From: Prorocentrum cordatum
Taxonomy: Eukaryota; Sar; Dinophyceae; Prorocentrales; Prorocentraceae
Assembly (NCBI GenBank): GCA_963575745.1
Contig: CAUYUJ010016371.1
Span: 885,726-949,725, forward strand
Reading direction: 5' to 3'
DNA length: 64,000 nucleotides
Below are positions 45,130-55,262 of the stretch, piece after piece; positions within the stretch are counted from its first letter, which is position 1; every line of letters starts with the position of its first letter. Under the pieces are notes generated by a model. That model was not told the origin of the DNA. It saw only the letters and a list, made by a program, of their open reading frames with translations, and ran no database searches. Made by a program: the position numbers and the translations under genes.

Positions 45130-45830
45130 TGAGCATGGGGTTACGAACTCACGAGCTCTACGGGCCTACGGGCCCTGCGAGCCCTACGAGCCCCACATGC
45201 CCTACGAGCGTACAAGCCCCACGAGCCCGACGAGCCCTACGGGCCTACGAACCCAGAGAGCCCACGAGCCCTGGGCGCCCTACAAACCCATCATCCCGGT
45301 GAGCGCTGCGAGCCCGACGAGTCATCCGAGCTCAAAGGCCGCGCGAACCGCGCGAGGCCGAAGAGCCCCACGAGGTCACGAGCCCTACGAGCCCTACGAG
45401 CCCTACGCTCCCCATGCGCCCCAGGAGCTCATGACCCCTACACGCCCCTTAGGCGTCCGACCCCTATTCCCCAACCAACCCAGCGAGTCCCACAAGCCCA
45501 TTGACCCCTGGAACCCCGTAGGCCCCACGCGCATGGCGAAACCAGTGAGCCCCATGACCCCTCTGAACCCCACAAACTACGCGCACCGTGAGCCCTGTGT
45601 GCCCACGAACGCTTGCGCCCCACCCACGCCCCACGAGTCGATCGCGAGCCCTCCGACCTCATGGGCCCTGTGAGCCCCATGAGCCCTACGAGCCCTACGG
45701 GCCCCACGAGCTCACGCTCCATGAGCCCCATGACGTCCGTGAGCCGCGGCCACCGAGCAACCACTATGACCCTTCAAGCCCCGCGAGCCCCACGAGCCCC
45801 CATGAGGCCCACGACACATAGCAGGCCAAA
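45130..45830. repeat. Second 9-bp CCCTACGAG minisatellite array
   Basis: Same 9-bp unit and orientation as 40.38-41.63 kb, more diverged toward the end. Confidence 0.93.
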
Positions 45831-45914
45831 CAAGCCCCACAGTTGGTCGCAGCGAGCTTTCCAGGCGCCATGCGGCCAAGATTTTAAAGGCGAAGCGAAG
45901 CGAGCCGGTAAAAT

Positions 45915-46560
45915 CTTGTACATATATATATATATATATATGCGGTGCAATCTGTGTTAAGCAGTCTACGTTGTGCATTTTATGCGGCGCAATAGGTGTT
46001 GTACAATCCACGTTGTGCAATCTAGGCGGTGCAGCCTATGTTGTGCAATTCGCCTTGCCGAACTTGAAGTTGTCGACCCCATTGCTCGCGCAATCATCCC
46101 ACCCACCCGCCCGCAACTTGGTTTGCAAAACCAATAAGGAAGCGATTGCGATGAAATCTTGGTGTTGGCTGGTGCATCTCTGCGGCCGCGCTAGCCCGCG
46201 CATGCTCGCGCGCGCAGCGGCCAACCAGCTTGGCGCGGCGGACGCAAACGCGGTGTCGCTGACCGCTCGGCAAATCCCAGCGGCCCCTTCTGTGCGAGTC
46301 GGCGACTTGGGTGGGCGCGGTATCATGACAATGTCGACGGTAGACACCGCATGGAATTATTTGACACCCCAGCACCCGCGCAAGGGCGATCGAACGATGC
46401 CAACATGCGCGCGCGAAGCCCGTTTGGTAGTATGTTCTGAAACAGTTGAAAACGTATGGTTTTCTTGACGATTCGCAGAAGAGCGCGCGCCGCAAGCTTT
46501 TTCACAAAAATCCGCGTTGCGAACCCAGGTGGTTATATATATATATAAACATATATATAC

Positions 46561-46591
<31 letters not shown>

Positions 46592-46770
46592 GGGCGCTCG
46601 ATTTTGAATTCCGTGCGAAACCCAAGGTTTTCGCACGGAACGCGACACGACGCGCGGGCGCGCACTTCGTCTCACTTTTGCTGGGGACTCTTCAAAACGG
46701 ATGGATTTGTGGTAAACGAATGCGCGCATCGTGTTTTTTGGAATGGATGGCTGGGGGGGGCGGATACCCG
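45915..46770. repeat. Dispersed composite repeat, copy 2
   Basis: (TA)n, then 'gtgcaatctaggcggtgc' words, 'gcgattgcgatgaaat', 'gcgacttgggtgggcgcggt', then the CGCG-run unit ending near 46770 with an internal (TA)n at 46535-46585. Order matches 33.7-34.8 kb. Confidence 0.85.
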
Positions 46771-46779
46771 CTCGGCTGG

Positions 46780-47424
46780 GATGGTACGAACTCATTGACT
46801 CATACCCAGGATGGACGATGGGGCAGAATCGTATGTAAATTGCAAAACGCACATGGGAACGGATGATACGGAGAATATATACGAAGAGACAGCGACGGGG
46901 CGGCGACGGTGCCAAAGTAGCCGCCTGACCGCCAGCCAGGCCCAGACGACGGGGGGCGAGGAGGCGGCGACGGGGCGGTGGCAATTTAGCCGCCAGACCG
47001 CCAGCCATGCCCAGTTCCTTAGAACAGAAGTAAGACATCCTAAGTGCAAGCACGCGTCGCTCGCCAGGGAGGGGTCCAGCGCCGCGATCCAAGAAATCCG
47101 CGCGGCCCTGCAAAAGTTCATCTTTGAGTCACTCTCGATTCTCGAACGATGCCAGCGTGCTGCAGAAACACAAACAGCGGAAGGTCCGCGCGGGCTTCTT
47201 AGGTTTGCGCGGGTCCCCCCTCTGCGTACCAACACACACAAATACATGTTGGAATCCCGAAACGGTGCGGTGACAGACCGTGCGGTGATCTCGAGATCCC
47301 CCGAGACCTCACCAACGCACGGTTTTGGGACCTCGGCTGGGAGAACGACCCGAGTCCCGAAATCGTGCGGCCCACCGGCTCACCACACGGTGTGGTCGCC
47401 ACCACCCATTTGGGGGCCCCCGAT
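46780..47424. other. No supported gene; short direct repeat
   Basis: A ~75-bp direct repeat (GACGGGGCGGCGACGGTG at 46895 and a relative at 46970, each with 'ccgcctgaccgccagcca'). A plus frame from 46811 is open into the TTACACAC repeat, but its middle part (47070-47130) matches a dispersed 'gggtccagcgc..gaaatccgcg' repeat, so it is not accepted as a gene. Confidence 0.5.
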
Positions 47425-47426
47425 AC

Positions 47427-47825
47427 AGTCACACACTTACACACTTACACACTTACACACTTACAGACTTACACACTCACACACTTACACACACTTACAC
47501 ACTTACACACACTTGCACACACTTACACACACTTACACACACACACTTACACACACTTACACACACACGCTTACACACACACTTACACACACACTTACAC
47601 ACACTTACACACACACACTTACACACACACTTACACACACTTACACACACACACTTACACACACACACACACTTACACACACTTACACACACACACACAC
47701 ACACTTACACACACTTACACACACACACTTACACACACACTTACACTTACACACCCTTACACACATTTACACACATACACACACACACATACACACACAC
47801 ACACGTACACACACACACACACACC
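47427..47825. repeat. (TTACACAC)n-type repeat array
   Basis: About 400 bp of ACACTTAC/ACACACTTAC units, ending as pure (CA)n. It lies inside the window, not at an end. Confidence 0.97.
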
Positions 47826-48423
47826 GCTCGCGCGCCGGAGCGCGCCGCCAGGGGCGCGGGGAGGGGGTATATTATACTGACTACCTACCAGACCACTCCA
47901 ACCCAACCCGAAGACCCGAATTTCGGGTTGGGGGGGGTACGGGTTCCATATGTGTTTTCTCGATGTTCCCCGACCCCCCCCCACTGGAAATGGAGGTCAA
48001 ATTGAGGCCTTCGGGTTGGGTTGGGGTGGTTTGGTGAGTCACTCACCAAACCACCCCAACCGTGAGTGGTGATATACAGCGCTTGCCCGAGAGCGCCGCG
48101 CGGGGTGTGCAGATATCTTGGCTCGGCTCCCAGCCCGTCGGGCGCGCGCCAAGCAGGCCTCACGAGGAGCTGGGCGTGGCGCGCGAGCGCCCGATATCTC
48201 CGTGGCTTGGGGGGCGGCACCCCGGAAGCACGAGGCCCAAGCCGCCTCGTCTGGCGACGGGGTGCGTCGCCTCTGTACGGAAACGGGACCCGCCGCAGAT
48301 CCGCGCGCTGCCAATCCGCCAATCCATGTTCAGAGGCCTCCCAATTGGGGTCCGAGTAGATGGGGTCGGAGGATGATCGGGTCGGAGGAGGATGGGGTCG
48401 GAGGAGGATGGGGTCCCAATTTT
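47826..48423. other. No supported gene; contains a 43-bp inverted repeat
   Basis: At 48019-48061 two perfect 21-bp arms flank a single C. Another 'aacccgaa..ttcgggttgg' hairpin lies at 47896-47930. 'gatggggtcggaggagg' repeats occur at 48358-48420. Confidence 0.6.
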
Positions 48424-48581
48424 GTAGATGGGGTCGGAGGATCGCGCCGCATCGTCGATGCATCGTCGATGGAGCGGCGACGTCGGCGCAGCGACAATCG
48501 GCCTCCGCATCGCGCCGCATCGCCGACACATCGGCGATGCGGAGCATTGGCGATGCGGCGCGATCCTCCGACCCCATCTAC
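48424..48581. mobile_element. 158-bp foldback element
   Basis: Terminal inverted repeats of about 31 bp, perfect by eye, start GTAGATGGGGTCGGAGG and end with its complement at 48581. The inside is rich in GCATCG/CGATGC words that form further hairpins. No coding capacity. Confidence 0.85.
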
Positions 48582-48915
48582 CCGGAACCCATCTGGGAGG
48601 CCTAGAATGTTCGACTTCTCTCGAATCCTCGACACCGTGTCCTCCTCACCCTCCTACCCCGCCCTCCTCCCCGTCGTCCCCCTCTGCATCCGCCTCCTGC
48701 CCGTGCTCGTCCTCTACCCTCACCCTGCAAGACGAAGCCAAGAAGAGGATAACATCGGGTGTAGACAGGCGCGTTCCACTACTCAAAGCAAACTACTCGC
48801 AAATGGCCTGGATCCGCCGCGGGGGATTTACCATGCACTAGATCGAAGCAAGTACGTGTTTTTCTGACGTTTGCGAGAGGGCACTTTGCGATCACAAGAA
48901 CGCGCTCGGCGAGGG
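48582..48915. other. No supported gene
   Basis: C-rich to mixed sequence with no clear frame. Confidence 0.4.
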
Positions 48916-49055
48916 TGATGATGAATCGAGAATCTCTGAGATGCGGCGGATCTGGAGGATGTCTCGGGCGCCGCGGCCTTCTCAAAGCGTTCCGGAACGC
49001 TCTGAGAGCGTTCCCGAACGCTATGGAACAGATTTCTCCTCGTCCTAACCCCGTC
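48916..49055 (-). repeat. Inverted copy of 171-bp palindromic dispersed repeat
   Basis: In reverse orientation relative to 53327 and 56768: 'gaatctctgaga..ggcgg', 'ggaggatgtctcgggcgcc', 'agcgttccggaacgctctga', then 'cctcgtccta'. It serves as the uninterrupted reference for the copy at 61 kb. Confidence 0.85.
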
Positions 49056-50490
49056 CGACCCTGCCCCGGCCACTCCGAAAGGTGCGGTTTTTTACAAAGG
49101 GTGCACCCTCGGGGGCACCCTGGGGGCACCCTCGGGGGCACCCTGGGGGGCGGGCGGGGACCTCGATTGAGCTCTCCGCCGCGCTCCGAGGATACCCGGC
49201 GAGGACAGTATCGTGCTCCGCAGGCCCCAACGGTGCCGATCGCAAACCACACCCCGGCGTAAGCATACCCTTTGTAGTCGCCGACAAGGGGAGGGGGGGA
49301 GGGGGGGGGGTCCGGCTCCGGACCTCTCGTTCGTGCGACTCTTTGCAGCAGGGCGTCCTATGGGGGGAAGACTCGGCCTGCTCGAAACAAGCGCCGAAAA
49401 CAGCCAAACTCTACTCCGTGAGAGGGGGGGGGAGGGGGGGGGGGGCGGGGTGGGCGAGGGCCCGCGCCGGTCGGCAACACAATGAATAACCAGAACGGTC
49501 ACCGAGGGGAGGCGCGGCGCGGCGGTCCATCGTGACCCCTGGGAGCTGCTTGAAGTTCGCCACCTCCTGGTCGAGCGCGTGCGGCAGCCCGCCGTCTTCT
49601 GGGCCTCCCGCGCCCCAGGGAGGCCACGAGAAGCAGCGGGGCGCAGCGGGGCGGCGCGGCGCGGCGCTGCAAGAGGGCGTCCCGATCGGCGACGCGCGAG
49701 AGTGGCCCTGGGCAGGAGCGGTTTGGTGCGCGGACCAATGCTAGGGAGCAACTCCTGGGAGGTCTTCGCCGGAAGGACTAAGGAGGATTAAGCCCCTGCG
49801 GGGGGCTGTTCCGCCGGAATGGGCCTCGGATTAAGCGGGATTCAGCGGGATCAAGCGGGATTCAGTGGGACTCAGCCGGATTGAGCGAATTACAGCCGGA
49901 TTAAGCTGGATTTTGGACCAGGGCAAAATCAGAATTGGACCTCCCAAGAGTTGCATCCGAACGCAAGGTGGCCAGATCAAAGCGCACAAGCAGCCACTAT
50001 CGCATCGCGATCAGGGTGAGCCCGCACCAAATGTCACTCCAGCGAAGGGTCACTCTTACGCTTAGTCGACCCGTGTGGGGAACGGCGGGTGCGCCGGGGC
50101 GCCTCGCTTGGATCTGCGAACGTACATCGAGTCCGTGCCCCTCCACAGCTCGTCATCGCAGGCAGCCGTTTCCCAGACCCCCCACCTGTGTGACTTCTTC
50201 GCGCTGTCGAACAAGTGTCGTCGACAGGGCTGAGAAGAAACAGCAGCAGGCTCTGCACTACTGGAGTTGTCCTCCCCTCTTCTTCCTCCTCCTCCTCCTC
50301 CTCCTCCTCTTCCTCCCCCTCCTCTTCCGCCTCCTGGGAGGAGGGACAAGTAGGGACGAGGGGGAGGAAGGAGGTCTCGAGGAGGGAAGAGAGGGATGAC
50401 AGGGAAGAGGCTGGATGGACGCACGTGGCGCGGCGGGCTTTGAAGCAACGCCCTAGCATTCGTCCATATTGTCGGTGCATACGAAGTTGA
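49056..50490. other. No supported gene; minisatellites
   Basis: A ~15-bp repeat 'gcaccctcgggg' at 49100-49150, G-runs at 49285-49310 and 49420-49450, a ~12-bp 'agcgggattc' repeat at 49825-49915, and CTCCTC (50280-50335). Open frames are filler. Confidence 0.5.
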
Positions 50491-50491
50491 A

Positions 50492-51543
50492 TAAGACGCA
50501 ACCTTACACATTGATAATTTAAAGAAAAACGCTCGGTGTTGCATGCGCACGGCTGCCGTGACAACGTTTCTGACTGGAGTACCTGAAGGCGCGGCGCTCT
50601 CATGGATGTGCCGGGAATTTGACACATTCAAACAGGTTGTCAATCGCACCCTTTTTGGCGGCATTCTGCGCAACCTGAACTCCGAGTATCGGGAAACCAT
50701 GTGGTGTTTGGAGGAGGCCTTGGCCGTTCAGAACAGGGAGGCTTTCAAGCTAGCGATTGCGATAACATTGTTTCGGGAAGCGCAATAAAAATCGTTTGGC
50801 CGCGAGATGTCGAACGGTAAATCAGAATGTGGCAAGGTTCAACGGTACTTAGGCCAGGAGAAAAGCATCGGAACTGGCGCCACCAATGTAAACGCTACAG
50901 AGATAATCGCGGAACGAACGCGCACTGACCGTCAACGCGCGCCAGAAAGCCACGGAACGTTCACGGCAAAACCGACGTAATGCCCATCTTGATGGCCCAA
51001 ATTCGGGAGATTGTCATGTGCGTCGCCGTAAACTCACCTGGACATGAACTTTTCGCCCATGAGATGATGCGAGACCTTGCGCATCCGCAGACGCAGCTGG
51101 CACCCGCGTTAAACCTTACGTTCGTTCTGCGCGACGCAGCGCACGCCTCGCGGGACATAATTTCGCGACCATGGAGGAGATTTCTAGCGTTTATGATGGC
51201 TCGATCGCCAAACTTGTGCAGAACAGCGCCGAGGCCATGCGCGCGTTCTCAGGGTATGACAAGTCCCCGTCCGGCGCTGTGGCTACATCTGCTAGAACAA
51301 ACATGCGAACCACATCGGACCGACTTGAACCCAGGCTGCAAAAACCTACGCCGCACTGCGATCCACATGCTTGCGGGCATCCAGACAACGCTGCACGTGC
51401 AAAGCCGACCGGCCAAGGATGAGAACACAGGCATGGCCAACGACTGGCTTGATTGGGTGGACAGCGAACGAGGTTTAATGCTTGCGATGATGGCGGATGT
51501 GGCTGACGAAGGGATGCGCTTGATGACGCTGCCAGATAGTTAA
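50492..51543 (+). pseudogene. Frame-broken protein-coding remnant, about 350 codons, identity unknown
   Basis: Protein-like codon use (mixed residues, C/G-leaning third bases, no low complexity) moves between frames. Frame A: 50492-50788 (TAA) and, in the same frame, 50807-50980 (TAA). Frame B: 50980-51165, whose ATG overlaps that TAA (TAATG). Frame C: about 51170-51340. Back to frame B: about 51340-51543 (TAA). The last piece has a W-L-D-W acidic/Met-rich tail. Two roughly compensating shifts and two in-frame stops indicate a decayed gene or several sequence errors; very short introns are less likely. I cannot identify it. A viral or transposon origin is possible because of the compact layout, but nothing specific supports that. 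Confidence 0.5.
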
Positions 51544-51581
51544 AACGTTGACCCCCCACTCTCAAATCAGAAGTGCCCCTG

Positions 51582-51830
51582 TTAAGCGCGAAGATCAATT
51601 CGCTGCTTGGTGAGGGCAAACGATGCTGACCAATTTTCGGCTGCACTTCGGTCATGCTGGAACTCCTCGAGTACGCGGCTCGGCACGCATGTGGCCACGT
51701 GCGAAGCATTGGTTCCGAGCACGATGCCCCTTAGGATAGGATTGCCCGGTGCATTCGGAAGATGAGGTCGCACGTGGTCTTGGCGCGCGAGGCGGTGGAA
51801 GCTGAGTTTCCAAATTCCGAGATGAGCCAA
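51582..51830 (-). CDS. Possible exon or gene fragment, about 80 codons
   Basis: The minus frame ends with TAA at 51582 and has well-mixed residues (Trp, His, Asn, Val, Glu) and C/G-leaning third positions. The left-most start is TTG, so it is more likely an exon than a whole gene. No confident acceptor. It could belong with the frame at 52242-52796, but phases were not reconciled. No family recognised. Confidence 0.35.
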   Translation of the reverse strand: MAHLGIWKLSFHRLARQDHVRPHLPNAPGNPILRGIVLGTNASHVATCVPSRVLEEFQHDRSAAENWSASFALTKQRIDLRA

Positions 51831-52241
51831 GTAACTATGATGTCGGCATTATTGTTGCTGCGGCTGCTGTCTTCCGTCTCGGAATGGGCCCCATGCGGGC
51901 CCCCGTGGGGCTGGTCTCAAAAGCAGCGGGGCGCGCGCCGCAACCGCGGGCATTCCCGGTGATTGACTTGTCCACCATGCACCCCAGTGCGAGATTGCTA
52001 ATACAGTGAACCACCTTCCTGCACGCGCCCGACCACCAACCCCCGACCCCCGCCGCCGCCCCGCCCGCCCTGGCGGATTTCGGCAGCGCGTCAAGGCCGA
52101 CGTTGCCCGCGACGCGCCAGGCGCCCGTTCTGCGGGGCCGCGGACATCGACCCAATTTGGCTGCGTGCTCCGTAGAAGACTGCGGCCCCCGCGGGCCCGC
52201 GTTCAGTTGCAGCAGGGCATGTCGAATGCGAAAGCTAGGAA
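51831..52241. other. Between two minus-strand coding-like frames
   Basis: Plus frames near 52140-52380 and a minus frame to 52320 are both open and mixed. No decision possible. Confidence 0.35.
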
Positions 52242-52796
52242 TTATGCGATGCACCGAATGGGCAGTCCATATATTGCGCCAGCGCGCCACGCCAACGATC
52301 TGAGAACAGCCCTGTTGCATATGTGGTCTTTGGGATCCGCGCTTCGCGGTTTGGGCGCGCGTTTGGCCAGGCTGTGCTGAAGTTTAACTGTCGCCAGCTT
52401 CGCATAGATGCACGCAGCGAGGATGTGTCTCTCAAGCTCACTCTGGACTTGCCCGATGGCGGGTCCAATCGAGCGCTTGCCATGGTCTGGGGCATTAGGA
52501 TCGAGCGTATCAGGCGTCGCCGAACGGTCAAGAATCCACGCGGCGTCAGACATGCATCGGGCGAAGCTGGATTCATCCGTCAGCGCAGGAAGGCCACGAG
52601 GCCCGCTGTTTCGGCGGCCATGGCTGACGATTCGGCCAGGGAGGTCGTCGGGCCAGGCTCGAATTGAGGCGGCGCGCGCGGCGCCAGACACGCTGTCAAA
52701 CGAATCGACGCACACTCGGAGAACACTCTCCCACCGCATGAAGTGACGCGCGTTGCTGGGCAAGGCGCCATTGCGAAACAAGAAGGGCAATGCGCT
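52242..52796 (-). CDS. Probable exon, about 185 codons, function unknown
   Basis: An acceptor-like TTTGCACATTGTTCAG precedes the frame at about 52797. The frame then runs open to TAA at 52242 with diverse residues (two Trp in the first third, Asp/Arg/Ser-rich middle, a helical segment with Glu/Leu/Ile/Ala near the end) and strongly C/G-biased third positions. There is no ATG at the beginning, in keeping with an internal or terminal exon. A 114-codon plus frame (52323-52667) overlaps but is more Arg-rich, as expected of an antisense shadow. No domain recognised. Confidence 0.45.
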   Translation of the reverse strand, partial: SALPFLFRNGALPSNARHFMRWESVLRVCVDSFDSVSGAARAASIRAWPDDLPGRIVSHGRRNSGPRGLPALTDESSFARCMSDAAWILDRSATPDTLDPNAPDHGKRSIGPAIGQVQSELERHILAACIYAKLATVKLQHSLAKRAPKPRSADPKDHICNRAVLRSLAWRAGAIYGLPIRCIA

Positions 52797-53326
52797 GAAC
52801 AATGTGCAAAGGCGCGCAAGACCGAGCGCGCGCGATCGGCCATGCCGGGCGCGCCGACGCCCACGTTAATTAAACCTATATCGAGCAACTGTATGTTTTC
52901 ATGGATATAGCCTGAGCATTCTCTTATTGTGGAGGGCTGAGGGCAAATCCAAATGGGCTTTTGCACCTCGAAAATCAATCCGTCCCGTGGGTGGGTGGCT
53001 CTCAGGGTGAAGCCTGTGTTGCGTGGCGGCCTGTGCATGCGCGGTGCCTCGCTTCGCTGCGACGTTGTGATTGCGCCCGCGCGCGGCCAGGCGCCGCTGA
53101 TGGCTCGCGCCCGGCAATATTTCAGACAAGGCTTTGCCGCCCCACCGATGTCGCCCGCGGGCTGTCCGCGCCTCGCCGGGCGGCGAATCTGCGAACGGCA
53201 GGCGGGCGCGAACTCTCTCGACGCGTAAAACTAGGCGTTCCCCTCCATTGCCGGCGCCCCGTCCCGGATCGGCCAGGCGGTTCGCTATTGGCTGGTTGGC
53301 TCGCTGGTTGTTTGGCTGGCGGATTG
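52797..53326. other. No supported gene
   Basis: Mixed sequence, with 'ggctggttggctcgctggtt' type short repeats at 53285-53320. A plus frame at 52953-53228 has no splice support. Confidence 0.4.
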
Positions 53327-53497
53327 TAAAACAGGGCTAGGATCGGGATAAATCGCTCCAGAGCGTTCTGGAGCGCTCTCAGAGCGTTCCGGACCGCTCT
53401 GGAGCGGCCGCGGCGCCCAGTACATCCTCCAAGCCCGCCGATTCTCAGAGATTTCGAATTATCCCGATCCGATGTTGTCCCGATCTTCGCGTCGTTT
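53327..53497 (+). repeat. 171-bp palindromic dispersed repeat, copy A
   Basis: About 93% identical by eye to 56768-56938. It begins TAAAACAGGGCTAGG, has a core of overlapping AGAGCGTTCCGGAACGCTCT palindromes, then 'cggccgcggcgcc', 'tacatcctcc', 'ctcagagatttcga', and ends 'cgcgtcgttt'. Confidence 0.92.
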
Positions 53498-53700
53498 TAG
53501 ATTGGCTGTCGGGCTGGATGGTTGGATGGGTGGCTGGTTGGACGGCCGGCTGACTCTCGGGGCCCCCGAGCGCGCGACTGGAGCCAGACTGGCGCGCGGG
53601 CGCGCGACTGGCGCGCGGCAGGCGCGCGAGCGCGCGATTGGCACCCGACGGGCGGACGAGCGCGCGACTGGCGCCCGACAGGTCGAACCAGTATTCTAAG
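53498..53700. repeat. ~36-bp tandem 'gcgcgactggcgcccgac'
   Basis: Four to five imperfect copies of GCGCGACTGGCGC-type units. Confidence 0.88.
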
Positions 53701-53912
53701 AATTGGTTCTGGCGCTCTAGAATTCACATCGAATTCACATCGTCGTTGGAGCATTGTTTTGGCCATTCTAGAACTCGTTGCTGCTCGAGCTTCGTACTTC
53801 TGGAGTGTGGTTCTGCGTTCTGGAACTACTTCTGCTGCTCTGGAACTCGCATTGCGGTTCTATGAATTCTGTCTGCGTCCTAGAACTCGTTTTGCTGCTC
53901 TAAAACCGCCTC
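53695..53912. repeat. ~30-bp tandem 'gttctggaactc..ctgctct'
   Basis: About seven loose copies of TCTAGAACTCGTT/TCTGGAACTC with GCTGCTC between. Confidence 0.82.
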
Positions 53913-54195
53913 CGGCCGCGCGGCAGGAAACGCGTGGGAAAGACGGCGGGGGTCGGACATGCGGGGCCCATCGCGGGGCGGCGGGGGCGGCGCCGAGCGG
54001 GGCCCCGAGCGGGCTTCGGAGGAAAGCGCGCGCGCGATTGCGGAACCACCGCGCTCCAGCTTGGCGACGTGGAGGACAGGGGCCTGAGTTCAGAGAGGGC
54101 GATTCTAATTGTAGGTTCGGCAATAGCGACTACAGGCGGTCCAACGCCATATCGGGCGAAGAAACTCAAGCCCAAAGAAAAAACTTCAAACCATC
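53913..54195. other. No supported gene
   Basis: GC-rich mixed sequence. Confidence 0.4.
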
Positions 54196-54660
54196 TCTAA
54201 GCCCTAACCCGCGGGAGCATCAAACTCTAAAAAATCACACAACCTATAAACCAAAACCTGCGAACATCTCAAACTCTTAAAACATTTCAACAAATCTGTC
54301 AGCCCAACCCTGCGAAAATCTCCCCTTAAGACAAACTTCAACAAATCTCTACAAACCAAAACCAGCGAAAATCTCGAATTCCAACACACGTATAAAAAAA
54401 ACTCTGAGCAAAACCCTTGGGAAATGTCACCCTCCCTCTCCGCACGCAGCAAAAAATAAAACCATAACTCCACAACAACTCGCAGAACCTGTAAAACAAA
54501 CTATGCTAATACTCTAAACGCCCCAAACCTCTCAACAAAAAGCTGTGAAAGGGGGGGAGCTCGAAGCGAACCTCTACGCGCATAAAAACTCGTTAAACCA
54601 ATTTAAACAACTTTCAAAGCAACCTTTTAACACATGTTTGTACAAACACTCTAAACAAAT
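54196..54660. repeat. ~50-bp A/C-rich tandem repeat
   Basis: Units with 'aaccaaaacctgcgaaaatct', 'caacaaatct' and 'aaact' recur at about 54250, 54305 and 54355 and fade after 54540. The A/C bias contrasts with the flanks. Confidence 0.8.
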
Positions 54661-54969
54661 CCTGGACGCTTCGCGCATCCCCACCAGCGTCGTTTGTCCC
54701 GACCTCCTGGTGCCTCGACGCCATGCAGACTTGCACGCTGGCAGTTCGACTCAGTCTCAGTCACCCTTGCCACCCGCCGGCCCGCCGCTGGGTTGCCCTC
54801 TGCCCTGCGATCCTCGACCTGGGACCGTCCTCGACAGGCTCTGGCCCTCGGCGAAGCCCCCCGGGCACCCCCGGGGGCCTGGGAAAAAAGCAGCGGCGCC
54901 TCGGGGAGGCGGCGCCGCGCCGCCGCTCACCCGAGAGGCGTCGACGGAGTTCGGCGAGCCCGGGCGTGC

Positions 54970-55262
54970 GATGTCTCCTCCTCCTCCTCCTCCTCCTCCT
55001 CTTCCTCCTCCTCCTCTCCTTCCCTCCTCCTTCCCCCCCTTCCCCCTCCTCCTCCCTCCTCCTCCTCTCCTCCTCCTCCTCCCCTCCCTCCTCCTCCCTC
55101 CCCCCTTCTTCTCCTCCCTCCTCTCCTCCTCCTCCTCCTCCTCCTCCTCTGCTGCTGCTGCTGCTGCTGCTCCTGCTCCTCCTCCTCCTCCTCCTCCTCC
55201 TCCTCCTCCTGCTCCTCCTCCTCCTCCTCCTCCTCCTCCTCCTCCTCCTCCTCCTCCTCCCG
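54970..55262. repeat. (TCC)n with (TGC)n trinucleotide tract
   Basis: Nearly 290 bp of CTCCTC with a GCTGCT core at 55149-55170. Stop-free in several frames (polySer, polyLeu, polyPro, polyGlu on minus). Confidence 0.97.

Noticed and set aside
46811-48037. 408-codon plus frame
   Set aside because: The second half is the TTACACAC repeat, and the only protein-like part (47070-47130) overlaps a dispersed repeat also at 58.16 and 59.74 kb.
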